Shown here: one piece after another, positions 17,749 through 26,381 of the stretch
Layout of the letters: each line of letters starts with the position of its first letter
Position numbering within the stretch: the stretch's first letter is position 1
Source: Arthrobacter sp. zg-Y820
GTDB lineage: Bacteria; Actinomycetota; Actinomycetes; Actinomycetales; Micrococcaceae
Direction: 5' to 3'
Length of the DNA stretch: 64,000 nt
NCBI RefSeq assembly: GCF_030142155.1
Contig: NZ_CP126247.1
Coordinates: 3,668,962 to 3,732,961 of the forward strand
Position numbers and translations under genes: made by a program
Notes under the pieces: generated by a model
What the model was told of the DNA's origin: nothing
The model's input: the letters and a program-made list of their open reading frames with translations, nothing else
Databases searched by the model: none

Positions 17749-17782
17749 TCGGCACACGCCCGAGGGCGTGCTGGTGGACGTG

Positions 17783-18232
17783 CTAGCCGGCTACGACGTT
17801 GAGGTCGATGACAGCAGCGACGTCGTCGTGCAGACGAACGTTGGCCTGGAAGGAACCAACCGACTTGATGTGAGCCGGCAGTTCAACCTTGCGCTTGTCG
17901 ATGGTGCCAAGACCGGCAGCTTCGACAGCAGCAGCAACATCGGCAGCCTTGACCGTGCCGAAGAGGCGTCCGGACTCGCCGGCCTTGACGGCCAGAGTGA
18001 CCGGCTTGGCGGAGAGTGCAGCAGCCTGCTTCTGAGCATCTTCCAGGGAAGCGTGCTCGCGGGCGGCGCGGGCAGCCTTGATGGATTCAACCTGCTTCTC
18101 GCCACCCTTGGTCCAGGTCAGAGCGAAGCCGCGGGGCAGAAGGAAGTTACGTGCGTAACCATCCTTTACCTCGATGACGTCGCCGGCAGCGCCGAGACCG
18201 GTTACTTCGTGGGTCAGAATGAGCTTTGCCAT
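17783..18232 (-). CDS. rplI: Ribosomal protein bL9
   Basis: 149 residues, the normal length. N-terminal [33 protein letters not shown] is the L9 signature; the long central helix and C-terminal rRNA-binding domain follow. It binds 23S rRNA at the base of the L1 stalk. Last gene of the rpsF-ssb-rpsR-rplI operon; AGGAAAGGAA lies upstream of ATG and a clear terminator lies downstream. Confidence 0.97.
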   Translation of the reverse strand: MAKLILTHEVTGLGAAGDVIEVKDGYARNFLLPRGFALTWTKGGEKQVESIKAARAAREHASLEDAQKQAAALSAKPVTLAVKAGESGRLFGTVKAADVAAAVEAAGLGTIDKRKVELPAHIKSVGSFQANVRLHDDVAAVIDLNVVAG

Positions 18233-18249
18233 GAGTTAGGTTCCTTTCC

Positions 18250-18489
18250 TTAGCCGCGGCCAGCGCCGGAGTACGGCAGGAGAGCAACTTCACGGGCATT
18301 CTTGATTGCCTGAGCGATTTTGCGCTGTTCCTGCACGGTTACGCCAGTTACGCGACGGGCGCGGATCTTTCCGCGGTCGGAAATGAACTTGCGCAGCAAT
18401 GCTACGTCCTTGTAGTCGATGACAGTGATGTCAGCGGCCTTCAAGGGATTGGACTTTGGTTTGGGCTTGCGAAGTTCAGCCTTAGCCAT
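18250..18489 (-). CDS. rpsR: Ribosomal protein bS18
   Basis: 79 residues. [27 protein letters not shown] is the S18 core that binds S6 and 16S rRNA. AAGGAG precedes ATG. It lies 17 bases before rplI and 147 bases after ssb, the standard order. The zinc-ribbon cysteines of some actinobacterial S18 copies are absent, so this is the Cys-free type. Confidence 0.97.
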   Translation of the reverse strand: MAKAELRKPKPKSNPLKAADITVIDYKDVALLRKFISDRGKIRARRVTGVTVQEQRKIAQAIKNAREVALLPYSGAGRG

Positions 18490-18515
18490 CGTGGAGCTCC
18501 TTATGTCTAGTGGAG

Positions 18516-18535
18516 CCCGTGGATCATTCCACGGG
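18516..18535 (-). promoter_or_regulatory. Hairpin in the ssb-rpsR spacer
   Basis: CCCGTGGA-TCAT-TCCACGGG forms an eight-base perfect stem with a four-base loop, extended by GAGCCC/GGGCTC on the outside. It sits ~27 bases upstream of the rpsR start. No T-run follows, so it may be an mRNA processing or stability element rather than a terminator. Confidence 0.5.
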
Positions 18536-18636
18536 ATGGGCTCGACGGCGAGTGCCGTCTGAGGTTGCGCCCGAAGGCGCAGGGGTGAAGAAGGGCAGGC
18601 TTCCCGTGAGGGCAGACACCGGTCTTCGGTGGAGAT

Positions 18637-19206
18637 TTAGAAGGGCGGGTCGTTGGAATCCGGTCCGTTGCCCCAGCCGCCGGCGTTGCCGCCGCCTGCG
18701 GGAGCACCCCAGGGATCTTCGGCCGGCGCAGCCTGTGGCTGCTGCTGGCCTCCGCCCCATGCGGGGTTGGAATTGCCGCCGAAGCCGCTGTTTCCGGAGT
18801 TTCCGCTGTTGCCGCCGAAGTTGCCGCCACCGCCGCCGGAGCGCTGGGTGCGGGTAACCTTCGCGGAAGCGTACCGAAGCGAGGGGCCGATCTCGTCGAC
18901 CTCAAGCTCCATGACGGTGCGCTTTTCGCCTTCTTTGGTTTCGTACGAACGCGACTTCAGGCGGCCCTGGCAAACAACACGCGTCCCCTTGGTCAGGGAT
19001 TCGGCCACGTTCTCAGCGGCTTCGCGCCAGACAGATGCCCGAAGGAACAGCGTTTCGCCGTCCTTCCAGTCATTTGACGTGCGGTCGAAGGTCCGCGGAG
19101 TCGAGGCAATGGTGAAGTTAGCCACTGCCGAACCTGACGGCGTGAACCGGAGTTCCGGATCATTCGTTAGGTTGCCGACGACGGTAATAGTTGTCTCGCC
19201 TGCCAT
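18637..19206 (-). CDS. ssb: Single-stranded DNA-binding protein
   Basis: 189 residues. Residues 1-115 are the OB fold ([41 protein letters not shown]). A Gly/Asn/Gln-rich linker follows, and the chain ends SNDPPF, the acidic tip that recruits repair and replication partners. AGGAGA lies before ATG. It lies between rpsF and rpsR as in most actinobacteria. Confidence 0.97.
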   Translation of the reverse strand: MAGETTITVVGNLTNDPELRFTPSGSAVANFTIASTPRTFDRTSNDWKDGETLFLRASVWREAAENVAESLTKGTRVVCQGRLKSRSYETKEGEKRTVMELEVDEIGPSLRYASAKVTRTQRSGGGGGNFGGNSGNSGNSGFGGNSNPAWGGGQQQPQAAPAEDPWGAPAGGGNAGGWGNGPDSNDPPF

Positions 19207-19239
19207 GGTGTCTCCTGATTTCGGTTTGGTTTGCAGAAA

Positions 19240-19593
19240 TTACTCTGCGGAAACCTTTGCAGCTTCAGCCTTTGCGGCCTTCTTGGCATCCTTTTTCGAG
19301 ATCTTCTGCTCTTCCGGGCGGATGATCTTGGTGCGCATGATGGTTTCGTTCAGGCTCAGCTGGCGGTCAAGCTCAGCAGCAGCTGCAGGCGTCGCGGTGA
19401 AGTTAACCACTGCGTAGATGCCTTCAGCCTTCTTCTGGATTTCGTAGGCGAGGCGGCGACGGCCCCAGATGTCGACCTTGTCGATGGTTCCACCATCGTT
19501 GCGGACTACATTGAGGAACTTGTCGAGCGAAGGCTCGACTGTACGCTCTTCTACCTCGGGGTCGATGATAACCATCAGTTCATAAGCACGCAT
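19240..19593 (-). CDS. rpsF: Ribosomal protein bS6
   Basis: 117 residues from ATG 19593 ([19 protein letters not shown]), the family start. A start four codons upstream would overlap the AAGGAGGT ribosome site and is rejected. The S6 ferredoxin-like fold carries the motif [23 protein letters not shown] Lys/Ala/Glu-rich tail of ~25 residues follows. First gene of the rpsF-ssb-rpsR-rplI operon. Confidence 0.96.
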   Translation of the reverse strand: MRAYELMVIIDPEVEERTVEPSLDKFLNVVRNDGGTIDKVDIWGRRRLAYEIQKKAEGIYAVVNFTATPAAAAELDRQLSLNETIMRTKIIRPEEQKISKKDAKKAAKAEAAKVSAE

Positions 19594-19604
19594 TTGTGAA
19601 CCCA

Positions 19605-19647
19605 CCTCCTTTGGGCTATACGGTCACGGCATTTCCGTAACAGGAGG
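19605..19647 (-). promoter_or_regulatory. rpsF leader hairpin, candidate S6:S18 autoregulatory RNA
   Basis: In the mRNA a CCTCC upstream (19643-19647) can pair with the GGAGG of the rpsF ribosome site (19605-19609). Between them GTTACGG and CCGTGAC form a seven-base stem, and the segment GACCG lies on its 3' side. S6:S18 complexes are known to bind rpsF leaders through a CCG trinucleotide. Architecture fits, but the exact consensus was not checked. Confidence 0.45.
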
Positions 19648-19839
19648 TTCTTTTGCGTTGTCGTCCTGCCGATCCTGGGTGACCAGGCGGCGGGAAAGCA
19701 GTCGGCGTAGCCGATAGCACAGACTTAGCTAGTCTACCGGACGCCGGAAGGTGATCCGGACGGGACGGGACGCTGCACCCGCAGGGCACCCCGCCCGGGC
19801 CGCCCCTCCCGGGTCCTTCCACCGGGAGGCTGCCCCGGG

Positions 19840-21114
19840 TCAGCCGGCGAAAAACACTTCGGTCACCTTCGCCAGGTGGTGCGGATCCTGGACGCCGGCC
19901 ATCTCGCGGGCCGAATGCATGGACAGGAGCGGAATCCCGACGTCGACGGTGCGGATGCCCAGCCTCGTGGCGGTGAGCGGCCCGATCGTGGAGCCGCAGG
20001 GCATCGAGTTGTGCGAGACGAATTCCTGATAGGGAATGCCCGCCCGCCGGCACAGTCCGGCCCAGCGGGCCGCGCCCGGCGCGTCAGTGGTGTACCGCTG
20101 GTTCGCATTGATCTTCAGCAGCGGACCGCCGTTGAGCACCGGGTGGTTGGCCGGGTCGTGGCGCTCGGCGTAGTTCGGGTGGACGGCGTGGCCGGCGTCG
20201 GCCGAGATGCAGAAGGAGGCCGCGAACGCCCGCTGCCGATCCAGCGCGGATCCGCCGAGGCCGCCGGAAATCCGGTTCAGCACGTCCTCCAGGAACGGCC
20301 CGGCAGCCCCGGAACGGCTGCCGCTGCCCACTTCCTCGTGGTCGAAGGCCGCCAGGACGGCGATGGACCCGCCAGTCTTGTTCTCCGACGCGGCGATCAG
20401 GGCGGCCAGTCCGGCGTGGACCGAGGACAGGTTGTCCAGCCGTCCGGAGGCAAAGAACTCGTGGTCGGCACCGAAGGTGCGGGGTTCCTGGGTGTCAGCG
20501 GCAACGATGTCGTACCCGCCCACCTCGGCGGCGGACAGTCCGGCACGGGCGGCCAGGAGTTCCAGCAGATCCGCGGTGGAGGGATCCCCCAGCCCCCAGA
20601 CCGGGTTCATGTGCTGCTGTTTGTCCAGTTTCAGGCCCTCATTGACGGACCGGTCCAGGTGAATGGCCAGCTGCGGGAAACGCAGCAGCGGACCGGTTTT
20701 CACCAGGTGCTCCTCGCCGTCCAGGGTGACCAGGCGCCCGGCCAGCTGCAGCTCGCGGTCCAGCCAGGAGTTCAGCAGCGGTCCGCCGTAAACTTCGACC
20801 CCGGCCTGCAGCCAGCCGAGCCGGCCGGTGGTGGACCGCGGCTTGAGCTTGAAGGACGGGGAATCGGTGTGGCTGCCCAGAATCGAGAATCCGGTCGCGG
20901 CGCCGGCGCCCGGCGGAACGATCCAGGCGATCAGGGCGCCGTCGCGCACCACCGAGTATTTTCCGGGCTCCGCCGGCCATTCCAGGCTTTCATCAAGTTC
21001 GGTGAAGCCCGCCGCCGCCAGGCGGCGCGCGCCCTCGCGGGCCGCGTGGAAGCTGGAGGGTGAGGCGCTGACAAAAGCACCGAGGTCTTGGATGTGATCC
21101 ATTGCATCAGACAT
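19840..21114 (-). CDS. M18 family aminopeptidase
   Basis: 424 residues from ATG 21114; family members are near 430. Metal and catalytic motifs are present: LGSHTDSPSFKLKP (His, Asp), DHEEVGSGSRSGA (Glu pair) and SADAGHAVHPNY, and a C-terminal His in PLLSMHSAREM. M18 enzymes are dodecameric zinc aminopeptidases that remove N-terminal Asp/Glu or similar residues in the cytoplasm. The ribosome site is weak. The start could also be ATG four codons on (MDHIQDLG). Confidence 0.92.
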   Translation of the reverse strand: MSDAMDHIQDLGAFVSASPSSFHAAREGARRLAAAGFTELDESLEWPAEPGKYSVVRDGALIAWIVPPGAGAATGFSILGSHTDSPSFKLKPRSTTGRLGWLQAGVEVYGGPLLNSWLDRELQLAGRLVTLDGEEHLVKTGPLLRFPQLAIHLDRSVNEGLKLDKQQHMNPVWGLGDPSTADLLELLAARAGLSAAEVGGYDIVAADTQEPRTFGADHEFFASGRLDNLSSVHAGLAALIAASENKTGGSIAVLAAFDHEEVGSGSRSGAAGPFLEDVLNRISGGLGGSALDRQRAFAASFCISADAGHAVHPNYAERHDPANHPVLNGGPLLKINANQRYTTDAPGAARWAGLCRRAGIPYQEFVSHNSMPCGSTIGPLTATRLGIRTVDVGIPLLSMHSAREMAGVQDPHHLAKVTEVFFAG

Positions 21115-21189
21115 ACACCGATTCAACCAGAGCCTGCTCCCCGTGCGTAATGGCTCCGCCGAATGCGGGAAAACAGGCCGGTTAACGAC

Positions 21190-21217
21190 GGAAACTCCCC
21201 GCTGTGGAGGAGTTTCC
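21190..21217 (-). terminator. Hairpin downstream of the ABC permease gene
   Basis: GGAAACTCC and GGAGTTTCC form a nine-base perfect stem with a ten-base loop. It lies 110 bases past the permease stop and upstream of the aminopeptidase gene. T-run is weak, so termination is plausible but not certain. Confidence 0.45.
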
Positions 21218-21328
21218 GGCCCTCGAAAGGGCATCCGGTGGAGACAGCGGCAGCCGTTCATCCGCCGCTGCCGGCACCAAACTTCCTGCGGCCCGCTGTT
21301 TCAGCGGGGCCTGTCCCGGACACCGTCC

Positions 21329-22207
21329 TTAGACGTCCCGGCGCTTGGTCACCAGCAGGGAAGCGAGCAGCAGCACCACTGCCCAGGCGGCCATCACCAG
21401 GCCGCCTTCGAGCGGAGTGAGCTGTCCTTCGGTGGTGGACAGCGCCAGCATCATGTCGCCGGCGTTGGTGGGCAGGAAGCGTGCGGCGTCGGGAATCCAG
21501 TCCGCCAGGCCCTGGATCAGGTTCACCACGATCACCGGAACCACGAAGAACAGACCGATGGCGGTCACCACGCCGCCGGCGGTGTTGCGCAGCAGGGTGC
21601 CGATGGCCATCGAAATCACCGCGATGAGCGCCAGATAGGTTCCGGTGTTCAGGATGGACCGCCACACGCCCTCGTCCGACAGGGCGAACTCCAGGTCTTC
21701 GGCGGCCAGAATGGGCTGGGCGATGAAGTAGGAGACCAGCGCTGCGCCGGCACCGAGGACAAACGCGACGACGGCAATCACCAGATTCTTCGCCAGCAGC
21801 GCCGGAATGCGCTTGGGCACGGCGACCATGGTGGAGCGGATCATTCCCGTGCCCCATTCCGAGGCGATCAGGACCACGGCCAGGGAGGCAATGAGCAGCT
21901 GTCCGAAGATGTAGCCGCTGGCGGGTGCAAGCTTGGCGTCCTCCCGCATGTCTTCCATGGTGACGCCACCCATCTGCGCCTGCATTTCGGGCGATGCGTC
22001 GGCGATGAAGCCAACGGAGACGGCCATCTGCCAGGCGTACAGGGCGCTGAGCCCCACCATGACCACCAGCGTGATGATCAAAAGGATCACGGTGGAGGGA
22101 ACGGTGGTGACCTTGATCCATTCCGACCGCAGGACCCGGCCGAAGGTGAGGCCGGAGCCGTCTCGGCGGCGGGCCGGGGCAGGTGTGGGTAATGTCTGGC
22201 TGCTCAT
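21329..22207 (-). CDS. ABC transporter permease (ABC-2 type)
   Basis: 292 residues. A cytoplasmic start with GRVLRSEWIKVTTVPSTVILLI is the usual ABC-2 permease opening before helix 1; six membrane segments are visible, with a large polar loop after the first (including SPEMQAQMGGVTMEDMRED). It overlaps the upstream ATPase gene by four bases (ATGA), so it pairs with that ATPase. Probably a small exporter, perhaps for peptides or lantibiotics; substrate unknown. Confidence 0.87.
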   Translation of the reverse strand: MSSQTLPTPAPARRRDGSGLTFGRVLRSEWIKVTTVPSTVILLIITLVVMVGLSALYAWQMAVSVGFIADASPEMQAQMGGVTMEDMREDAKLAPASGYIFGQLLIASLAVVLIASEWGTGMIRSTMVAVPKRIPALLAKNLVIAVVAFVLGAGAALVSYFIAQPILAAEDLEFALSDEGVWRSILNTGTYLALIAVISMAIGTLLRNTAGGVVTAIGLFFVVPVIVVNLIQGLADWIPDAARFLPTNAGDMMLALSTTEGQLTPLEGGLVMAAWAVVLLLASLLVTKRRDV

Positions 22208-23175
22208 GCTGATTCTCCTCCGCGCGCGGCGTGGACGCCGGCCATGCGGGCCGGCACCGGGTCCTGCTGGATGGACTGTGACTGGTATTCGACCTGATCG
22301 CGGGTCAGCTCCATGTAGGCGTCCTCCAGCGATACCTGCCGCGGCGTGAGCTCGTAGATCAGGATCCGGCGGTCCAGCGCTGCCTCGGCAATGCTGCGCG
22401 GCTCCCGCCCGGTGACCTCCAAAAGGTCCGGTTCCAGTTGCGCGAAGGACGTTTCACGGTTTTCCAGTGCCCGGCGCAGCTCGTCGGGCTGGTCGGTCCG
22501 GACCAGGGTGCGCAGCCGGCCACCGCCGTCAATGATGTCGGCAATGGGCGCATCGGCAATGATGCGGCCGCGGCCGATGACGATCAGATGGTCGGCGGTA
22601 ACTGCCATTTCACTCATCAGGTGCGAGGACAGGAAGACTGTCCGCCCTTCGGCGGCCAGTCCCTTGGCCAGGTTGCGCACCCACAGCACGCCCTCCGGAT
22701 CGAGGCCGTTGACCGGTTCGTCGAAGATCAGGGTCTGCGGGTCGCCGAGGAGGGCGACGGCGATGCCCAGCCGCTGCCCCATGCCCAGCGAGAAGCCGCC
22801 CACCCGGCGCCGGGCGACCGACCCGAGTCCGGTCAGCTCAATGACATCGTTGACCCGCTTGTTGGAAATCCCGTGCGTGGCGGCCATGGCGCGCAGGTGG
22901 TTGTAGGCCGAACGCTTGGTGTGGACGGCTTTCGCGTCAAGGAGTGCCCCCACCTCGTGCAGCGGTGCCTTGTGCTGGGCATAGGGTTTGCCGTTGACCG
23001 TGACCCCGCCGGCGGAGGGCCGGTCCAGGCCGACAATCATGCGCATAGTGGTGGATTTTCCGGCGCCGTTGGGGCCCAGGAACCCGGTCACCCTGCCGGG
23101 CTTGACGGTGAAGGAAATGCCGTCGACGGCATGCTTGCTGCCGAAGGTCTTGGCGAGGCCGTGTGCCTCAATCAT
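22204..23175 (-). CDS. ABC transporter ATP-binding protein (paralog A)
   Basis: 323 residues. Walker A GPNGAGKSTT, signature SLGMGQRLGIA, Walker B LIFDEPVNGLDP, and the H-loop SSHLMSEMA. The C-terminal ~100 residues form the extra domain seen in BcrA-type ATPases. Translationally coupled to the permease. It shares long identical blocks with the neighbouring ATPase (23388-24341), about 70 percent by eye, so the two arose by duplication. Confidence 0.9.
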   Translation of the reverse strand: MIEAHGLAKTFGSKHAVDGISFTVKPGRVTGFLGPNGAGKSTTMRMIVGLDRPSAGGVTVNGKPYAQHKAPLHEVGALLDAKAVHTKRSAYNHLRAMAATHGISNKRVNDVIELTGLGSVARRRVGGFSLGMGQRLGIAVALLGDPQTLIFDEPVNGLDPEGVLWVRNLAKGLAAEGRTVFLSSHLMSEMAVTADHLIVIGRGRIIADAPIADIIDGGGRLRTLVRTDQPDELRRALENRETSFAQLEPDLLEVTGREPRSIAEAALDRRILIYELTPRQVSLEDAYMELTRDQVEYQSQSIQQDPVPARMAGVHAARGGESA

Positions 23176-23387
23176 GGTGCGTTCCTCACTTTGGAGTGGA
23201 AGCGGACAGCCGGGACTTTTCGGTTCCGACGCCCGGTGACGGGCAACTCCGAAGCGTTCAGCTTCCCCAGCTCTCCCTTAGCCTACGGGTCAGCCCCGGC
23301 GCTGGCCCGGCACCGAGGGATGATGTTGCGCATAAAAATCTCCGCCTTAGGGATGACACCCGGCGGGAACGGCACACGCGCCGCGTC

Positions 23388-24341
23388 TCAGGTCCCGGGC
23401 GCCGCTGGCCCGTCCCCGGCGGTCCGGGACCGGTCGATCTCCTGCGACTGGTACTCGACCTGTCCGCGGGTCAGCTCCATGTAGGCGTCCTCGAGGGAGA
23501 GCTGCTGGGGCGTGAGCTCGGTGAGGAGAATGCCGCGGGACAGCGCCGCCTCCGCAATGCTGCGGGACGACAACCCGAGGATGTCCAGGTGGTCCGCCGC
23601 CAATCGGCGCACCTCAACCCCGGCCGAGCCGATCGCCGCCGTCAGGGCATCGGCGTCGTCGGTGCGCACCAGGATGCGTTCCTGTGCACTGCCGGCAAGG
23701 ACTTCGTCCATCGGCGCGTCAGCCAGGATCCTGCCGCGGCCGATCACGAGCAGGTGGTCGGCGGTCACTGCCATCTCGCTCATCAGGTGCGAGGAGATGA
23801 ACACGGTGCGGCCCTCGGCGGCGAGGCCGCGGACCAGGTGGCGGACCCACAGCACCCCCGCGGGGTCCAGGCCGTTGACCGGCTCGTCGAAGATCAGGGT
23901 CTGCGGGTCCCCCAGCATCGCCGCGGCGATGCCCAGGCGCTGCCCCATTCCCAGCGAAAAGCCGCCCACGCGCTTCCTGGCCACCGGACCGAGGCCGGTC
24001 AGCTCAATGACCTCGTTGATCCGGCCGGAGGAAATGCCGTGGGTGGCAGCCAGCGCCCGCAGGTGGTTGTACGCGGTGCGTTTGGGATGCACGGCCTTGG
24101 CCTCGAGCAGGGCGCCGACCTCGTGCAGGGGTGCCCGGTGGCTGGCATACGGGCTCCCATTGACAATGACGGTGCCGGCGGTGGGACGGTCCAGGCCCAC
24201 GATCATGCGCATGGTGGTGGATTTCCCGGCACCGTTGGGACCCAGGAACCCGGTCACCTTTCCCGGCCGGACCGAAAAGGTGATGCCGTCGACGGCGGTC
24301 GTGTCACCGAAACGCTTGGCAAGCCGTTGTGCCTCAATCAT
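23388..24341 (-). CDS. ABC transporter ATP-binding protein (paralog B, no adjacent own permease)
   Basis: 317 residues with the same motifs as paralog A: GPNGAGKSTTMRMIVGLDRP, SLGMGQRLGIA, LIFDEPVNGLDP, SSHLMSEMA. Both also end with a near-identical ALEDAYMELT-type helix (SLEDAYMELTRGQVEYQSQ). No BcrB-like permease follows; the next gene downstream is paralog A, 213 bases away. It may share the permease at 21329 or be what is left of a duplicated pair. Confidence 0.88.
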   Translation of the reverse strand: MIEAQRLAKRFGDTTAVDGITFSVRPGKVTGFLGPNGAGKSTTMRMIVGLDRPTAGTVIVNGSPYASHRAPLHEVGALLEAKAVHPKRTAYNHLRALAATHGISSGRINEVIELTGLGPVARKRVGGFSLGMGQRLGIAAAMLGDPQTLIFDEPVNGLDPAGVLWVRHLVRGLAAEGRTVFISSHLMSEMAVTADHLLVIGRGRILADAPMDEVLAGSAQERILVRTDDADALTAAIGSAGVEVRRLAADHLDILGLSSRSIAEAALSRGILLTELTPQQLSLEDAYMELTRGQVEYQSQEIDRSRTAGDGPAAPGT

Positions 24342-24394
24342 GATGTGCCCTTCGCTGGAGCGGACAGGGGCTGCACGGGAAACCGGTCCGCTGC

Positions 24395-25240
24395 CTAGCG
24401 GGAGCTTACCGACTCAAACTTCCGCACCGCCAGAGGAACAAAGACCAGCAGCATCGCCGCCGACCCGATCAGGACCGTCGCGGTCGCATGCTGCATGGGC
24501 CAGGTGTCCGGCACCGGGGTGTCACCCAGGTTGCCGAACAGCTCCCGCGCGGCCTGCACCAGGGCCGACACCGGATTCCAGTTCGCGAAGACCTCCAGCG
24601 GCGCCGGCAGGGTGGAGCTCTGCACAAATGCGTTGGAGATGAACGTGATGGGAAACAGGATCATGAAGGACGCGTTGTTGATGGTCTCCGGTGAGCGGAC
24701 GCTCATGCCGAGCAGGGCCATCACCCAGCTGAAGGCATAGGAAAAGAGCAGCAGCAGCCCCACCCCGGCCAGGAAGGAGGCGAAGGAGGTGTTGACCCGC
24801 CAGCCCACCAGCAGACCGGTCGCCATCATGATGAGCATGGAAATCGCGTTGAGCACCAGGTCCGAGTTGGTCCTCCCGATCAGCACCGCCGAGGGGCTCA
24901 TCGGGAGGGTGCGGAACCGGTCGACGATTCCCTCCTTCAGGTCTTGGGCCATCGCCGCCCCGGAGAACGTGGAACCGAAAACCACTGTCTGGGCGAAGAT
25001 TCCCGCCATCAGATACTGCGTGTAGTCGGTGCCGGCCACTGAAATCGAACCGCCGTAGACCTGGCTGAACAGCAGCACGAACATGATGGGCTGCAGGACG
25101 GCGAAGATGATCATGTCCGGCGAGCGCTTGATTTTGATCAGGTTGCGCCAGGTGACGGTCCAGCCGTCAGCGGCCCAGTTGGCTGTGGCCGCTTTGCCGC
25201 GGGTGGTCACGACGGGCAGTCGGGTTGCTGCGGCACTCAT
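24395..25240 (-). CDS. ABC-2 permease, daunorubicin-resistance DrrB type
   Basis: 281 residues. Starts with a polar ~30 residues, then the ABC-2 motif WRNLIKIKRSPDMIIFAVLQPIM, and six membrane segments with the DLKEGIVDRFRTLPMSPSAVL loop typical of DrrB. Overlaps the DrrA-like gene by four bases. Together they export a hydrophobic compound; no biosynthetic genes lie nearby to suggest which. Confidence 0.9.
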   Translation of the reverse strand: MSAAATRLPVVTTRGKAATANWAADGWTVTWRNLIKIKRSPDMIIFAVLQPIMFVLLFSQVYGGSISVAGTDYTQYLMAGIFAQTVVFGSTFSGAAMAQDLKEGIVDRFRTLPMSPSAVLIGRTNSDLVLNAISMLIMMATGLLVGWRVNTSFASFLAGVGLLLLFSYAFSWVMALLGMSVRSPETINNASFMILFPITFISNAFVQSSTLPAPLEVFANWNPVSALVQAARELFGNLGDTPVPDTWPMQHATATVLIGSAAMLLVFVPLAVRKFESVSSR

Positions 25241-26289
25241 CGGCGGGCTCCTTCCTTGTCATCTGCATCCGCTGCAGCCCCGGCTTCCGGTTCCTCCTCG
25301 GCGGGTCGGCCGGTGAGCTGCAGGAAAACGTCGTCCAGCGTGGGCCGGCGGATGCCGGCGTCGTGCAGTCCGATGCCCTGCGCCTGCAAATCCGAGAGCA
25401 CGAGCTGCAGGGAGGCCGGGCCGTTCTGGACGCTCACTTCCAGGGCGCGCCCGTCGTCGGCCGTGTGCGGCTGGCCGGAGCCGTGGCGGGCGAGAACGGC
25501 CTCGGCCGCGGCGGCGTCGTTTCCGTCCACCAGCGCCACGGCGACACTGTGTCCGCCAATCCGGGACTTCAGCTGATCCGAGGTGCCCTCGGCGATCACT
25601 GTCCCGTGGTCGATCACGGCCACCGTGTCCGCCAGCTGGTCCGCTTCTTCCAGGTACTGCGTGGTCAGCAGCAGCGTGGTGCCTCCGGCAACGAGGTCCT
25701 TGATGACTTGCCACAGCGCGAGGCGGCTGCGCGGGTCAAGGCCGCTGGTCGGTTCGTCCAGGAACAGCACCCGCGGGCTGTTCACCAGGGCTCCGGCCAG
25801 GTCCAGGCGCCGCCGCATGCCGCCGGAATAGCCCTTAACCGGGCGGTTGCCGGCCTCGGCGAGGTCGAACATGTCGATCAGTTCGGCTGCGCGGGCCCGG
25901 GCCTGCCTGTCCGGAAGGTGGTACAGCCGGCCGACCATCCGCAGGTTTTCCATGCCGGTCAGGTTTTCATCGACCGCGGCGTACTGGCCGGAAACGCCGA
26001 TGATCCTCCGGACCTCCTTGGGATGGGCGAGCACGTTGATGCCGTCGATGGTGACGGTTCCGGCGTCGGGCTTGATCAGCGTGGTGAGGACCTTGACGGC
26101 GGTGGTCTTTCCCGCGCCGTTCGGTCCCAGCAGTGCCATGACGGCGCCTTCGGGCACCGCAATGTCCAGTCCGGCCAGCGCATGGACCGGCCCCGACTTG
26201 GACTTATAGGTTTTCGCGACTCCGTGCGCCTCTATCAGCGGAGAGCCAGGGGCGCTCGGTTCTTCAGACGAGGTTGGGGAAATGAACAT
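25237..26289 (-). CDS. ABC transporter ATP-binding protein, DrrA type
   Basis: 350 residues from ATG 26289 (MFISPTSSEEPS). Walker A GPNGAGKTTAVKVLTTLI, signature YSGGMRRRLDLAGALV, Walker B LFLDEPTSGLDP, and the DrrA C-terminal domain ending with an RRPTLDDVFLQLTG helix. TATCTT lies six bases before the ATG and no ribosome site is seen, so the transcript may be leaderless. It is coupled to the DrrB-like gene and belongs to a different ABC family from the two BcrA-like paralogs downstream. Confidence 0.9.
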   Translation of the reverse strand: MFISPTSSEEPSAPGSPLIEAHGVAKTYKSKSGPVHALAGLDIAVPEGAVMALLGPNGAGKTTAVKVLTTLIKPDAGTVTIDGINVLAHPKEVRRIIGVSGQYAAVDENLTGMENLRMVGRLYHLPDRQARARAAELIDMFDLAEAGNRPVKGYSGGMRRRLDLAGALVNSPRVLFLDEPTSGLDPRSRLALWQVIKDLVAGGTTLLLTTQYLEEADQLADTVAVIDHGTVIAEGTSDQLKSRIGGHSVAVALVDGNDAAAAEAVLARHGSGQPHTADDGRALEVSVQNGPASLQLVLSDLQAQGIGLHDAGIRRPTLDDVFLQLTGRPAEEEPEAGAAADADDKEGARR

Positions 26290-26381
26290 TGGTCGAAGAT
26301 AGGCCGGGCACTGCGGGTCCGGCACCCCCATTGCGGACACATGCGGTCCGCTGGTTTTGGTGCCGGTTCGGACCGGGAGCT

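Larger units (their letters stand above)
17089..17782. other. Gene-free region between rplI and dnaB
   Basis: About 690 bases with no supported coding sequence. From the dnaB side it holds the dnaB leader, a run of DnaA boxes with AT-rich stretches (17288-17544), a GC-rich segment, a long perfect hairpin and the rplI terminator. The size is large for a ribosomal-protein/dnaB junction. Confidence 0.7.

Noticed and set aside
22451..22458. GTTTCACG half-site resembling parS
   Set aside because: The right half does not match (GTTTTCC); it is in the coding sequence of an ABC ATPase.
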